A stretch of DNA of 64,000 nt from Streptomyces kronopolitis (GCF_014646275.1 NZ_BMND01000004.1:25040-89039), one strand, 5' to 3'. Shown: positions 50,783 to 60,193, numbered from the stretch's first letter. Notes: generated by a model from the letters alone, not told the origin. Made by a program: numbers and translations.

Positions 50783-51898
50783 TCAGCGGGTGACGTCGTC
50801 GTAGGCGTGCGCGAAAGCGTCGGTGACCACCGGCCAGGTGCAGTGCACCGGTTCGGTCTCCCAGTTGTGGGCCGCCAGGCTGCGCCGCGCCCCCGGGGTG
50901 CGGGCCAGCCAGAGCACCTCGTCGGCGAGGGCGAAGGCCGAGTGGCCGCACAGCGCGCCCTCCCGGTTGTGCCGGACGAAGTCGGCGACACCGGTGTGCA
51001 CCCGGGCCAGCACCGGCAGCCCGCTGGTGCGCGCCTCCAGCGCCGCGATCCCGAAGGACTCCCGGCAGGACGCGTTGACGAACAGGTCCGCCTCGGACAG
51101 CAGCTCCCGGACCTCCCGGGGCTGCAGGCGGCCCACCAGGCGGATCCAGCTGTCCATCCCGTTGCGGCGCAGATAGCGCTGTATCGGCCGCAGGCTCGGG
51201 CCGGCGCCGGCGAAGGTGGCGCGCAGCGCGGTGCCCTGACGGGACATCCGGGTGTGGGCGGAGTGCAGCGCCGCCAGCAGCTCCATGGGTTCCTTGCGCG
51301 GGACCAGCCGGCCGACGGCGACCACGTGCACCCGGCCGTCCTGCCGTTCCGCCGCGGACCGGGTGCGCCACCAGGCGGCGTCGATCCCGTTGGGGATGAC
51401 CCGCGGGGCCAGGTCCGGAAGCGCCTGGCGGACCAGCCGGGCGGCCGACCGGCTCACCGTCGTCACGGCCACCGGAGCGGCGGGACCGTGTCCGGTGCGG
51501 CTCAGCAGGCGGTACATGGCCCGTACGACCGGGTCCCACATGCTGTGGATGGTGGCCACGGCCGGGATGCCGCGCCGCCGCGCGCAGGCCAGCGCCGCCC
51601 ACGCGAACGGGGAGGCCGCGCCCAGGTGCACATGCACCACCCGCGGGTGACGCGTCGTCAACAGCCGGTCGATCGCCTGTCCCGCCCTGGGGTGAACGGG
51701 CAGCTGCCCGGGCACCCGCGCGGTGAGCCGGTGCACGGGAAACGGCCATGGCGTCTCCGGTGCTCCCGGGGCGGCGGGCGTGGCGGTGGCGACCTCGGTG
51801 GCCTGACCCGCCCGGTGCTGCGCGGCGGCCAGGGCGGCGACCTGGATCTCGATACCTCCTGTCCGCGGCGCGAAGCAGTCTGAAATGTGAAGGATCAT
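50783..51898 (-). CDS. GT4-family glycosyltransferase
   Basis: 371 residues; ATG 51898 behind GGAAG. GT-B fold: N-terminal MILHISDCFAPRTGGIEIQV, VHVHLGAASPFAWAALACAR; central VTTVSRSAARLVRQ and VIPNGIDAAWW; C-terminal donor site VVAVGRLVPRKEPMELLAAL and the E-x7-E motif region SCRESFGIAALEARTSGLPV. It uses an activated sugar (often UDP- or GDP-sugar) on the cytoplasmic face. The acceptor is unknown; the PIG-L deacetylase gene starts divergently only 59 bp away, suggesting a shared pathway. Confidence 0.88.
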   Translation of the reverse strand: MILHISDCFAPRTGGIEIQVAALAAAQHRAGQATEVATATPAAPGAPETPWPFPVHRLTARVPGQLPVHPRAGQAIDRLLTTRHPRVVHVHLGAASPFAWAALACARRRGIPAVATIHSMWDPVVRAMYRLLSRTGHGPAAPVAVTTVSRSAARLVRQALPDLAPRVIPNGIDAAWWRTRSAAERQDGRVHVVAVGRLVPRKEPMELLAALHSAHTRMSRQGTALRATFAGAGPSLRPIQRYLRRNGMDSWIRLVGRLQPREVRELLSEADLFVNASCRESFGIAALEARTSGLPVLARVHTGVADFVRHNREGALCGHSAFALADEVLWLARTPGARRSLAAHNWETEPVHCTWPVVTDAFAHAYDDVTR

Positions 51899-51957
51899 GG
51901 CTGCACTTCCGAAATCTGGCGTGAAGTCCACCAGTATGGGGTGGTACATCATGCTTC

Positions 51958-52800
51958 GTGCGACATACGTGTTTGTTCTTCCACGCCCACCCGGACGACG
52001 AGGCACTGCTGACCGCCGGCACCATGGCGGCCCTGGCCCGGCAGGGACACCGCGTGGTGCTGGTCCTGGCCACGGCGGGCGAGCGCGGACTGACCTCCGA
52101 CGCCCTGCGCGGCGACGGCCTCGGCGGGGTGCGCCGCGCGGAGGCCCACGCCTCCGCCCGGATCCTGGGGTGCGCGCGGGTCGCCTTCCTCGGCTACGCC
52201 GATTCCGGACACACCGGCGCCCCGGCCGCACCCGCCCCCGGCGGCCCGCAGCCGTTCGCCTCGGCGGACGTCGCCGAGGCGGCCGGCCGGCTGGCCGAGC
52301 TCCTGGCCGAGGAGCGCGCCGACCTGCTGACCGTCTACGACCCGGCCGGCGGCTACGGCCATCCCGACCACGTCCAGGTGCACCGCGTCGGCTACCGCGC
52401 GGCCCACCTCGCGGGCACCCCGGTGGTGCTGGAGGCCACCGTCGACCGGACGCTGCTGCTGCGCGGGCTGCGGGCGGCCTCCTGGGTGCACCGCTTCCCG
52501 CCGGAGTTCGACCGGGACTCCTTCCGCACGGCCTACGGGGCGCGCTCCGAGATCACTCACCGGGTGCCGGTCAAGCGGCACTGGCGGGCCAAGCGCGCCA
52601 GCCTCGCCGCGCACCTCAGCCAGGCGCGGGGCGGGGACTCCGAACGCACCCTGGCCGCCCTGGGCCGGCTGCCCGGTCCGGCCTTCCGCCAGGTGCTGGG
52701 CACCGAGTGGTACATCCAGCGCGGGCTGCCCGCCGGGCCGGTCCTGCGGGATCCGCTGGCCACCCTGGCGGGCACGGCGGCGACGGCAGCGCGCCGATGA
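51958..52800 (+). CDS. PIG-L family deacetylase (zinc-dependent LmbE-like)
   Basis: 280 residues from GTG 51958. Zinc-binding motif HAHPDDEALLTAG at 9-21 (H11, D14) and the partner histidine in GGYGHPDHVQVHR. Relatives remove acetyl groups from N-acetylglucosaminyl conjugates (MshB, LmbE, bacillithiol enzymes). The C-terminal ~110 residues (WVHRFPPEFDRDSF; VLGTEWYIQRGLP) are typical of actinobacterial members of unknown substrate. Its stop overlaps the next start (ATGA), so it is coupled to the YbhN-type membrane protein. Confidence 0.88.
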   Translation: MRHTCLFFHAHPDDEALLTAGTMAALARQGHRVVLVLATAGERGLTSDALRGDGLGGVRRAEAHASARILGCARVAFLGYADSGHTGAPAAPAPGGPQPFASADVAEAAGRLAELLAEERADLLTVYDPAGGYGHPDHVQVHRVGYRAAHLAGTPVVLEATVDRTLLLRGLRAASWVHRFPPEFDRDSFRTAYGARSEITHRVPVKRHWRAKRASLAAHLSQARGGDSERTLAALGRLPGPAFRQVLGTEWYIQRGLPAGPVLRDPLATLAGTAATAARR

Positions 52801-53828
52801 CGCACCGCGCCCGGCGGCTGCCGGCGTGCGCCGGGCGGCTGCTGGGCGTGCTCTCCTCCGCCACCGGACTGGTGCTGCTGGCGCTGGCCGTGCCGAAGGC
52901 GGCGGGCACCGACTGGTCCGCCGTCCGGGACCGGCTCGCCCATCTCGGCGGCGCGCAGCTGGCGCTGATGTGCGCCGCGGCGGCGGCCGCGCTGTGGACC
53001 TACACCTACGTCCTGACCGCCGCCCTGCCGGGTCTGACGCGGCGTCAGGCACTGCTGGTGCACTGCACCGGCAGCGCGGTCAGCAATCTGCTGCCGCTCG
53101 GCGGCGGTGCCGGGGTGGCGGTCACCTACGCGATGACGCGCCGCTGGGGGCATCCGCCGGGCGCGGTCGCGGTGTGCGTGGCGCTCACCGGGGTGTGCAA
53201 CGTCGCCGCCCGGCTGTTCCTGTCGGCGGTGGGCGCCCTGCTGCTGGCCCGGACGGCGGTGCCCGGCATCGGCTGGGCGGCGGCGGCCGGCGCGGTGGTC
53301 CTGGTCCTGCCCGCGGCGTACGCCGCCGTCCGCCCGGTCGTCCGCCGCCACCGCGCGCACCGGGCCCGCCGGACTCACGCACCGGCCGGGGCGCCGCGGC
53401 GCCGGATCACCGCGGGCGCCCGGCGGCTGGCCGCGGGGGTGCGCACCGGCCGGGACGTACTGCGCCGCTCGTGGCCGCAGTTGGCGTGCGCGATGACCGC
53501 CACGCTCGCGGCCCAGGGTGCGCTGTTCCTGGTGTGCCTGCAGGCGGCGGGGGCCCGTACGGGGTGGGGGGACGCGCTCGCGGTGTTCGCCGCCAGCCGG
53601 CTGCTCACCCAGATCGCGGTGACCCCGGGCGGCATCGGCGTCACCGAGAGCGCCGCCGCCGTCGCCCTCGTCGCCCTCGGCGGGGCCCCCGCCGCCGTGG
53701 CCGCGGCGCTGCTGCTCTTCGCCGCGTTCACGCATCTGCTGGAGATCCCCCTGGGCGCGCTCACCGGGGCGCTCTGGCTGCTGCACCCGGGAGCACGACG
53801 GCCGACACCGGCTCCGGCCGCGCCCTAG
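52797..53828 (+). CDS. YbhN / lysylphosphatidylglycerol synthetase-TM-like membrane protein
   Basis: 343 residues, start overlapping the previous stop. Multi-pass protein with LLGVLSSATGLVLLALAVP at the N-terminus, the family signature LLPLGGGAGVAVTYAMTRRWG, and RLLTQIAVTPGGIGVTESAA near the C-terminus (P-G-G-I-G). These proteins form the flippase-like domain of MprF and stand-alone UPF0104 proteins implicated in lipid or glycolipid movement. Coupled to a PIG-L deacetylase, it may handle the membrane-bound conjugate made by this cluster. Confidence 0.82.
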   Translation: MTHRARRLPACAGRLLGVLSSATGLVLLALAVPKAAGTDWSAVRDRLAHLGGAQLALMCAAAAAALWTYTYVLTAALPGLTRRQALLVHCTGSAVSNLLPLGGGAGVAVTYAMTRRWGHPPGAVAVCVALTGVCNVAARLFLSAVGALLLARTAVPGIGWAAAAGAVVLVLPAAYAAVRPVVRRHRAHRARRTHAPAGAPRRRITAGARRLAAGVRTGRDVLRRSWPQLACAMTATLAAQGALFLVCLQAAGARTGWGDALAVFAASRLLTQIAVTPGGIGVTESAAAVALVALGGAPAAVAAALLLFAAFTHLLEIPLGALTGALWLLHPGARRPTPAPAAP

Positions 53829-53846
53829 GGACCGTGTGCGAAGCCC

Positions 53847-55337
53847 CTAGGGGTGGGGTGCGGACCGCCCCGGGGTCGCGGTGGCCCGGTCGGGTGCCGG
53901 GCCGGACACCGCCGGCCCGGAGCGTCCCCCCGCCCCGCGCCGCCACAGCGTCACCGCGCCCAGCACGGCCAGCGCCGAGGCCGCCCCGGCCGCCGCCGCG
54001 CAGCCGCTCGCCCAGCTCGGCCCCTGCCCCGAGGGCATCACCACCAGCGTCAGCGCCACCACCGCGGCCTTCGCGCCGGTCCGCGCCAGCGGCCGCCAGT
54101 CGGCCGCCGCCAGCGGCACCACCGCCCACAGCGCGTACCAGGGCTGCGCCACCGGCGCGGCGGCCACCAGCGCCAGCAGCCCCGCCCCGGTGGCCCGTTC
54201 GGCGCCGGTCCGCGGGGCGCGCCGCACGCAGTGGCCCACCGCGGCCAGTCCCACCGCGAGCCCGGCCAGCCGCGCGGCCGTCATCGCCCCGTCCGCCGAG
54301 CCCCACCCCAGCCCCTCGGCGAGCCACCCCAGCAGATGGCCGGCGTCGGTGCTCAGGGACAGCAGCGTGTGCACCTCGGCGGGATTCCGCAGCGTCCACA
54401 GCCAGCCCCACCCCTGGCCGCACGCCGCCACCCCCGCCACCAGCGCGGCGCCGAACACCCCGGCGAGCCGCGCCGCCTGCCGCCACCGCTCCCGCCGGCC
54501 CGACCGCCCGGCCACGCTCACCGCGGCCGCGCACAGCAGCGCCACCACGGCGGGCGCCTTCACCAGTACCGCCGCGGTCAGCACGACGGTCCCCAGACAC
54601 CAGCGCCCGCGGCGGAACGCCACCAGCCCGGCCGACACCAGCCCGAGCAGCAGCGCGTCGTTGTGCGCCCCGCCCACCAGGTGCAGCAGCACCAGCGGGC
54701 TGAGCGCCCCGGCCCACAGCGCGCCGGCCGCCCCCGGGCCCGCGCTGCCCGCCAGCCGCCCCAGCGACCACACCAGCAGGCCCACCCCGGCCAGCGCCAC
54801 CAGCCGCAGCCCCAGCACCGCGGCCACCACGTGCCCTTCCCCGGTGAGTGCCACCACGGCGCGGGCCACGGCGACGGACAGCGGTCCGTAGGGGGCCGGC
54901 GCGTCGTGCCACATCCCCGGGACGTTGGCCGCGAGCGGGCCGCCCAGCGCCGCCGGACCCAGCGCGTACACATCCAGGCCGCGGCCCGCCAACGCGCCCT
55001 GGGCGAGATAGCTGTAGGCGTCGCTGCTGCCCAGCAGCGGCCCCGGCACCAGCGGCAGCGCCCAGCACCACAGCGCCGTCCGCACCTGCCGCCGCCCGAC
55101 GGCCGCCCCGCACGCGAGGTGCCCGCCCAGCCGCCACCACGCGGTGAGCAGCAGCACCAGCCCCGCATAGCAGAGCGCCACGCACACCGAGGTGAACGGC
55201 TCCCCGCGCCGCCCCCACACCCCGTCCGCGACCCCCGGCGGCAGCGCTCCGGCCGCCCAGGACCCGGCCCCCAGCAGCACCGACCCCGACGTGCCCAGGA
55301 GCACGGCTCCCCGAACGGTGCTCCCTGTCGCGCTCAT
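53847..55337 (-). CDS. MptB-like polyprenol-phosphomannose alpha-1,6-mannosyltransferase
   Basis: 496 residues from ATG 55337, preceded in frame by 14 unlikely codons. A GT-C protein with 12 or more hydrophobic segments. The acidic first-loop region reads GSSDAYSYLAQGALAGRGLD, then VPGMWHDAPAPYGPLSVAVA, as in MptB/MptA mannosyltransferases that build lipomannan-like chains in actinobacteria. Further signatures: HLVGGAHNDALLLGLV and VLVKAPAVVALL. It elongates a mannan on a lipid anchor using polyprenyl-phosphate mannose. Convergent with the YbhN-type gene, 18 bp away. Confidence 0.8.
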   Translation of the reverse strand: MSATGSTVRGAVLLGTSGSVLLGAGSWAAGALPPGVADGVWGRRGEPFTSVCVALCYAGLVLLLTAWWRLGGHLACGAAVGRRQVRTALWCWALPLVPGPLLGSSDAYSYLAQGALAGRGLDVYALGPAALGGPLAANVPGMWHDAPAPYGPLSVAVARAVVALTGEGHVVAAVLGLRLVALAGVGLLVWSLGRLAGSAGPGAAGALWAGALSPLVLLHLVGGAHNDALLLGLVSAGLVAFRRGRWCLGTVVLTAAVLVKAPAVVALLCAAAVSVAGRSGRRERWRQAARLAGVFGAALVAGVAACGQGWGWLWTLRNPAEVHTLLSLSTDAGHLLGWLAEGLGWGSADGAMTAARLAGLAVGLAAVGHCVRRAPRTGAERATGAGLLALVAAAPVAQPWYALWAVVPLAAADWRPLARTGAKAAVVALTLVVMPSGQGPSWASGCAAAAGAASALAVLGAVTLWRRGAGGRSGPAVSGPAPDRATATPGRSAPHP

Positions 55338-55460
55338 CCCGGCCAACCTAGACGCGGACCGGGCCCCGACGGCGCACACGGCCCCGCAAGTCGCCCGTCC
55401 GTGGGCGGGCGGGGCCGCGGCGGCACGGCGGACGGCCCGTCAGCGCCGCGGCGGCGCGGT

Positions 55461-56954
55461 TCAGTCGGCGCAGTAGGTGTCTTGCTGCGGGCGCCGCCCC
55501 GTCGTCAGGAACGCGGTCACCGTGCGGTCCCCGCAGGCGTTGCCGTTGCCCAGGTAGGCGCCGTGCCCGCCGTGGCCGAGGGTGACCAGAACGGCCCGGC
55601 CGCCGAGCGCCTGACGCATCTTCAGCGCACCGGCGTACGGGGTGTTGGGGTCCCGGCGGTTCTGGATCATCAGGATGTCGGCGGGGCCGTCCCCGGTGAT
55701 CCGGGTGGGCTCGTCGGCCGGCGCGTCCTTCCAGAAGGCGCAGGCCGAGACGTTCACCGGCATCCCGCCGGTGAGCGGATGCCGGACCCGGTCGGCGGCC
55801 ACCGCGCGCCGGTAGGCGGGCAGCGACGCCGGCCAGCGCACGTCGTTGCAGACGGTCGCCATCGTGACGGCCGCGTCCTCGTCGGGCAGCGGCCCGGCGA
55901 CGGCGGCGGGCAGCACCGGCTCGGCGGCCGGATCGCCGGCGGCCCGCACGAGCCGGGCCAGCTCCTCGAAGAGGTCGTCGCCGACCAGGGCGTTCTGCAT
56001 CGCCTGCCGCAGCCGGTTGCCGGTCAGCGGGACGCCCGGGGTGGTGGACGGCTTCGGCGCGCGGTCCAGCTTCGCCGCCAGCGCGAGGAACAGCGGCCGG
56101 ACGTCCGCGGCGCGCCGGGCCAGCCGCAGTTCCCCGCGGGCCGGGTCCGCCGCCCAGGCAGCGAAGTCCGGGAACCGGTCGTCCGCGCCGACCGCCGTGT
56201 TCGCCAGCCACCCCCACTCCACCCGGGACGGATCGGGGTCGCCGGTGCTGTCCAGCACCCAGCGGTCGGTGTGCCGCGGGTACTTCTGCGCGTACACCGC
56301 CGCGACATAGGACCCGTACGAGACGCCCCAGGCCGACAGCTTCTCCTCGCCCAGGGCCCGGCGGAGGCGGTCGATGTCGCGCACCTCGTTCGCCGTGGTC
56401 ATGCTGCGCACCACCGCCCCGCCGTTCCGGTGGCACGCCTCGGCGATCCGCCGGGAGCGGGCGGTGTTCTCCGCGATGTCGCCGTCCGGGCCCGGCCAGG
56501 ACCGCAGGGTGACCAGGTGCCGGTCCTCCGGGGCGAGCCCGCAGCCCGCCCGCGAACTGCCGCCCACCCCGCGCGGATCGAAGCTGACCAGGTCGTACGC
56601 CCCCGCCGTCGCCCGGCTCAGCGCCGCACCCTTCGCCGTCATCCGGCTCAGCCCGGAGCCGCCCGGCCCGCCGGGGATGACCAGCAGCGTGCCCCGGCGC
56701 GCCGCGGGCCGCTCGCTGCGCACCCGGGTCACGGCGAGGCCGAGCCGCGGGCCGCCGGGGTCGCGGTAGTCGAGCGGGACGGGCAGGGTGGCGCACTCCT
56801 TGCCGGGCGGGTCCTGGGGGCCGGCGCACGGCCGCCACGTGAGCGCGGGGGTGCGGACGCCGGCCGCGCCGGCCGGCTGTGCGGTGATCACCGTGGCGGC
56901 GAGGACCGCGAGACAGAGCGCGGAAGCCCGCGCCCCGGAGGCGTAAGTCGTCAT
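55461..56954 (-). CDS. Secreted TAP-type alpha/beta hydrolase (S33 tripeptidyl aminopeptidase-like)
   Basis: 497 residues from ATG 56954, which puts a signal peptide (LCLAVLAATVITAQPAGAAG) at the right place; an upstream ATG at 56990 is possible. Alpha/beta hydrolase features: oxyanion region VIPGGPGGSGLS, nucleophile S212 in WGVSYGSYVAAVYAQKY, acid in MIQNRRDPNTPYAGAL, and His in LGHGGHGAYLG. The final part is the TAP C-terminal domain with CYS pairs (SACAFWKD; NACGDRT; DTYCAD). These exported enzymes release N-terminal tripeptides or act as lipases/esterases; substrate not predictable. Confidence 0.87.
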   Translation of the reverse strand: MTTYASGARASALCLAVLAATVITAQPAGAAGVRTPALTWRPCAGPQDPPGKECATLPVPLDYRDPGGPRLGLAVTRVRSERPAARRGTLLVIPGGPGGSGLSRMTAKGAALSRATAGAYDLVSFDPRGVGGSSRAGCGLAPEDRHLVTLRSWPGPDGDIAENTARSRRIAEACHRNGGAVVRSMTTANEVRDIDRLRRALGEEKLSAWGVSYGSYVAAVYAQKYPRHTDRWVLDSTGDPDPSRVEWGWLANTAVGADDRFPDFAAWAADPARGELRLARRAADVRPLFLALAAKLDRAPKPSTTPGVPLTGNRLRQAMQNALVGDDLFEELARLVRAAGDPAAEPVLPAAVAGPLPDEDAAVTMATVCNDVRWPASLPAYRRAVAADRVRHPLTGGMPVNVSACAFWKDAPADEPTRITGDGPADILMIQNRRDPNTPYAGALKMRQALGGRAVLVTLGHGGHGAYLGNGNACGDRTVTAFLTTGRRPQQDTYCAD

Positions 56955-57056
56955 GGGGCAAGAGTGGTTGAGCGATCCGCGGCCGCCCATCCGGCAACCC
57001 TCAGTACCCGCAGGGGGGTTGACCCGAGCGGGCGGTCCGGACGGTGCCGCTCCGGG

Positions 57057-57797
57057 CTACTCGCCGATGCCGATCAGGGCCAGCGTGATGTTGTCGGGGC
57101 CGCCCGCCTCGATGGCGGACCTCCACAGTTCGAAGGCGGCCCGGCCGCCGCTGTGCTGCCGCAGCAGGTCGGCGATCTCGTCCCGGGGGACGTGGTCGGT
57201 CAGGCCGTCGGTGCACACCAGGTAGCGGGCGCCCGCGGCGAGCGGGGCGGTCGTGAAGTGCGGGGCGACCGGGGTGAACTCCCGTGCCCCGCCGAGCGCC
57301 TGGGTCACGAGGGAGGTGGTGGTCCGGCCCGGTGCGAGGGCCGGGCTGTCGTCCACGCTCACCTGCCGCAGGCCGTCCCCGGTCGCGTCCAGCACCCGGC
57401 TGTCGCCGACGTTGAACACCAGCACCGACCCGTCCCGCACGACGGCGCCGGCCACCGTCGTGCCCATGGTGGACAGCTCCGGGTCGCGGTCCGCGGCCGC
57501 GTACACCGCGTGGTTGCAGAGGTTCAGGGCATCACGGACGGCCTCCTCGCCGTCCAGTGACGGGCCGAACGCCGCCAGTTGCCGCACGGTCAGCGCGCTG
57601 GCCACCTCCCCGGCCGGCTGCCCGCCGATGCCGTCGGCGACCGCGACGACCAGCGGGCCGCCGAGCGGGAACACCAGGGTCTGCGGGTTCTCGGTCACCG
57701 TGCCGCAGAGCGTCCAGGGGCCGGCCACCAGGCTGTCCTCGTTGTGCTCGCGGACCAGTCCGGTATGGCTCAGCGCGGTCACGGTGACGTACTGCAT
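57057..57797 (-). CDS. PP2C-family protein Ser/Thr phosphatase
   Basis: 246 residues, a bare catalytic domain. Motifs in order: VREHNEDS (motif 1), VVAVADGIGGQPAGEVASAL (motif 2), STMGTTVAGAV, VFNVGDSRVLDATG, LVCTDGLTDHV, and AGGPDNITLALIGIG. The Asp residues bind two Mn or Mg ions. It is the usual partner of PknB-type kinases; a membrane Ser/Thr kinase gene lies at 47-48.6 kb. Single gene in a same-strand series. Confidence 0.92.
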   Translation of the reverse strand: MQYVTVTALSHTGLVREHNEDSLVAGPWTLCGTVTENPQTLVFPLGGPLVVAVADGIGGQPAGEVASALTVRQLAAFGPSLDGEEAVRDALNLCNHAVYAAADRDPELSTMGTTVAGAVVRDGSVLVFNVGDSRVLDATGDGLRQVSVDDSPALAPGRTTTSLVTQALGGAREFTPVAPHFTTAPLAAGARYLVCTDGLTDHVPRDEIADLLRQHSGGRAAFELWRSAIEAGGPDNITLALIGIGE

Positions 57798-57905
57798 GCA
57801 CGCACCCCCACTCGGTGCTCCACCACGGCGGGCCCGCGGCGTGCCGTGCCCCCATTGTCGCGCCGGGTCCCCGCCCCGCGCGCCCGCTGCGCGGTCACCG
57901 GCCGG

Positions 57906-59036
57906 TCAGCGGGGTTCGCGGCCGCTCAGGGAGCCGCGCTGCACCAGCCGGGAGATGTCCTTGCCGGTGGCGATGCCCACCAGCCGCCCGTCGTCCACGA
58001 CGAGGATCCGGGCCCCGCTGCGCAGGCTGATCCGGTCGAGCGCCGCGCTCAGCGGCTCGTCCGGAGCGGCGACCGCGCACTGGGACAGCGGGATCGCCAC
58101 CTCGCGCACCCGCACGCTCTCCCGGCTCGCCACCGGCAGGGACGCCAGCCGGCGCAGCTGCACGACGCCGCTGGGGCGGCCGTCGAAGTCGACCAGCGGC
58201 AGCGCGGAGTGCCGGGAGGGCACGGCGACCTCGTCGATGAAGCGCTGGACGGTCAGCCAGTCGGCGCCGGTCACCACCGGGCTGGACATCGCCTCGGCCA
58301 CCGTGACCCCGCGCAGCGCGGCGTGCAGCGCGGCACGGCGCCGTTCCGCCCCGGCGACGACCATGATGAACAGGCCGACGAAGACGATCCACAGCCCGCC
58401 CGGCGCTCCCCGCAGGACGGCGATCCAGCCGGCGGCCACCAGCAGCAGCCCCATGATCTGCCCGCCCCGGGAGGCCACCACATCCGCGCGGTCCCGGTCC
58501 CCGGTGCGCCACCACAGCACGGCCTGCAGCACCCGCCCGCCGTCCAGCGGCACGGCCGGCAGCAGATTGAAGACGCCCAGGAACAGATTCGCCCAGCCCA
58601 GCCACGCCAGGACGACGGCGGGCACCGCCCAGCCGGACAGCCGGTGCAGCCCGAGGCCGGCGCCGAGCGCGACGCCGCCGATGACCAGGCTGGTCAGCGG
58701 GCCGCTGACGGCCACCGCGAAGGCCGCCGCCGCGGTCTTGGGCCGCCCCATCCGGGTGGTGCCGCCCAGCGCCCACAGCGTGACGTCCTCGACGGAGATC
58801 TTCTTGCGCAGCGCGATCGCGGCGTGCGCCGTCTCGTGCAGCAGCAGGCTGCCCATGAGCAGCGCGGCCCCGACGACCCCGGCCAGCGCGTAGACCGCGC
58901 CCGGGCGGCCCGGCGTCCAGACGGGCAGGCCCTGCCGGCCGAGCGCGTACGCGAACAGGCCGATCAGCAGCGGCACGCTCCAGTGCATGCGCAGCGGCAC
59001 CCCGACCACACGTCCCACCCGGACCGAGCCGTTCAT
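57906..59036 (-). CDS. Site-2-type intramembrane metalloprotease (M50) with tandem CBS domains
   Basis: 376 residues, ATG. Zinc motif HETAH at 67-71 in a membrane helix and the second conserved site NLLPAVPLDGGRVLQ near 155 define M50. Six or so hydrophobic segments span the first 225 residues. Residues ~240-370 form a CBS pair (VTVAEAMSSPVVTGADWLTV; PLSAALDRISLRSGARILVV; GRLVGIATGKDISRL), expected to sense adenine nucleotides. It cleaves membrane-embedded substrates such as anti-sigma factors; its target is unknown. Lacks a PDZ domain, as in the SpoIVFB-like CBS subgroup. Confidence 0.9.
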   Translation of the reverse strand: MNGSVRVGRVVGVPLRMHWSVPLLIGLFAYALGRQGLPVWTPGRPGAVYALAGVVGAALLMGSLLLHETAHAAIALRKKISVEDVTLWALGGTTRMGRPKTAAAAFAVAVSGPLTSLVIGGVALGAGLGLHRLSGWAVPAVVLAWLGWANLFLGVFNLLPAVPLDGGRVLQAVLWWRTGDRDRADVVASRGGQIMGLLLVAAGWIAVLRGAPGGLWIVFVGLFIMVVAGAERRRAALHAALRGVTVAEAMSSPVVTGADWLTVQRFIDEVAVPSRHSALPLVDFDGRPSGVVQLRRLASLPVASRESVRVREVAIPLSQCAVAAPDEPLSAALDRISLRSGARILVVDDGRLVGIATGKDISRLVQRGSLSGREPR

Positions 59037-59224
59037 GCTCGTCTCCTGCCCGCCCGGCGCCCGGCCGCCACCCGGGCAGGCCTCTTCGGCCCGCGCTCCG
59101 GAAGCGGTCGCCCGGCCTCACCTCACCATTGTCGCGCGCGGAACCTACGCTGGAGAGACGGAAGCACGGCCGGCCGCACGGACGGCGACCCCGTCCGGCG
59201 GGCAGAGCACCCGGGAGGTGCGTC

Positions 59225-59512
59225 ATGGGTCAGAGCCACCACTTCCACCTGGACCAGGGTGATCACTCGATCACCGTGAACGTGGGGCCCGGCCGGGCCG
59301 GGGAGGTCGAGCTCCTGGTGGACGGCAAGGTGGTCGCCTACCAGAAGGAGCACAGCGCCGGGATGAACGTGCTGACCGGTGAGCTGCCCGAGGAGCCCGT
59401 CCACCCCTTCCGGGTCCTGCTGCGCCAGCCGCATCTGGTGCCCTCCATGCCCCGGTGCACGCTGGAGCTGGACGGCGTCGAGCAGCCCATGCCGGAGCGG
59501 CTCGTCATCTGA
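59225..59512 (+). CDS. Small conserved hypothetical protein
   Basis: 95 residues; ATG with GGGAGG upstream. All strands and turns: HHFHLDQGDHSITVNVGPG, EVELLVDGKVVAYQKEH, HPFRVLLRQPHLVP, CTLELDGVEQPMPERLV. The pattern suggests a small beta-sandwich, with His-rich start. No signal peptide, so cytosolic. It is divergent from the M50 protease gene; function unknown. Confidence 0.65.
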   Translation: MGQSHHFHLDQGDHSITVNVGPGRAGEVELLVDGKVVAYQKEHSAGMNVLTGELPEEPVHPFRVLLRQPHLVPSMPRCTLELDGVEQPMPERLVI

Positions 59513-59759
59513 GCCCCCGCAGCCCTCGCCCGCCTGCTTCCGGCCGTCCGCGGCCCTCGCCCGCCTGCCTCCGCGCCGCCCGCCTCCGTGCCGCCCGGCC
59601 CGTGCCCGCTCCGCGCGCAAAAGGCGGCATGGCGCGTTGGGCCACCTGGCTGATTGTGGCCGCCGAGCGTTTCGCTCCTGGCGGGTTGAACGACGGTGCG
59701 GGTGCGCAACGGCAGGACGATACGTCTGGCATCGGACGGACGCGGAGGCGAGGAGCGAC

Positions 59760-60164
59760 GTGAGAAGAATTGCGCAGGCAGGGAGCATCGTCGGGGCATG
59801 CGGACTGGTGATGCTCGGTGGCGGGGTCGCCCAGGCCGTGACCGTTCCGGGTGATTCGCTGCTGTCGGCGGTGGCGGGTGCCGACGTCGGCACCGTGGCC
59901 GGCATGGTCTCCGGAGTGATCTGCAACAACCGCCTCGCCGACTTCAACTACAAGTCCCCGGTGGTCAGATCGCCGCACCCGTGCGTCAACGGGCCGGTAC
60001 ACAGCGGCAACAGCCTGCACAGCGGCAACTTCATCAACCACGGGAATCCCAACAACAGCGGCAATCTGCACAACACCAACGGGTCCACCAACAGCGGCGA
60101 CACCGTCACGGGCGCGTCGAAGGACAGCGGCAACAACCTCCAGCGCATCCTGCGCCTGCCCTGA
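59760..60164 (+). CDS. Secreted Asn/Ser/Gly-rich repeat protein A
   Basis: 134 residues; GTG 59760 with GGAG seven bases upstream. Signal peptide AQAGSIVGACGLVMLGGGVAQA. A short mature head (VSGVICNNRLADFN) is followed by HPCVNGPVHSGNSLHSGNF and repeated NSGN, NHGN, NTNG, NSGD units to the C-terminus. A second protein of the same plan is encoded convergently 220 bp away. The repeats suggest a flexible or amyloid-like surface layer protein, possibly hydrated-coat related, but no named family was recognised. Confidence 0.7.
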   Translation: MRRIAQAGSIVGACGLVMLGGGVAQAVTVPGDSLLSAVAGADVGTVAGMVSGVICNNRLADFNYKSPVVRSPHPCVNGPVHSGNSLHSGNFINHGNPNNSGNLHNTNGSTNSGDTVTGASKDSGNNLQRILRLP

Positions 60165-60168
60165 CCGG

Positions 60169-60193
60169 AACGGGCCCCGGCCCGGGGCCCGTT
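60169..60193 (+). terminator. Terminator 1 of three between convergent secreted-protein genes
   Basis: AACGGGCCCCG (60169-60179) pairs with CGGGGCCCGTT (60183-60193) over a 3-base loop, 4 bases after the stop codon of repeat protein A. Confidence 0.75.

Noticed and set aside
53853..57560. A 1235-codon plus-strand frame over three minus-strand genes
   Set aside because: Pro/Arg/His-rich shadow of the MptB, TAP and PP2C genes.
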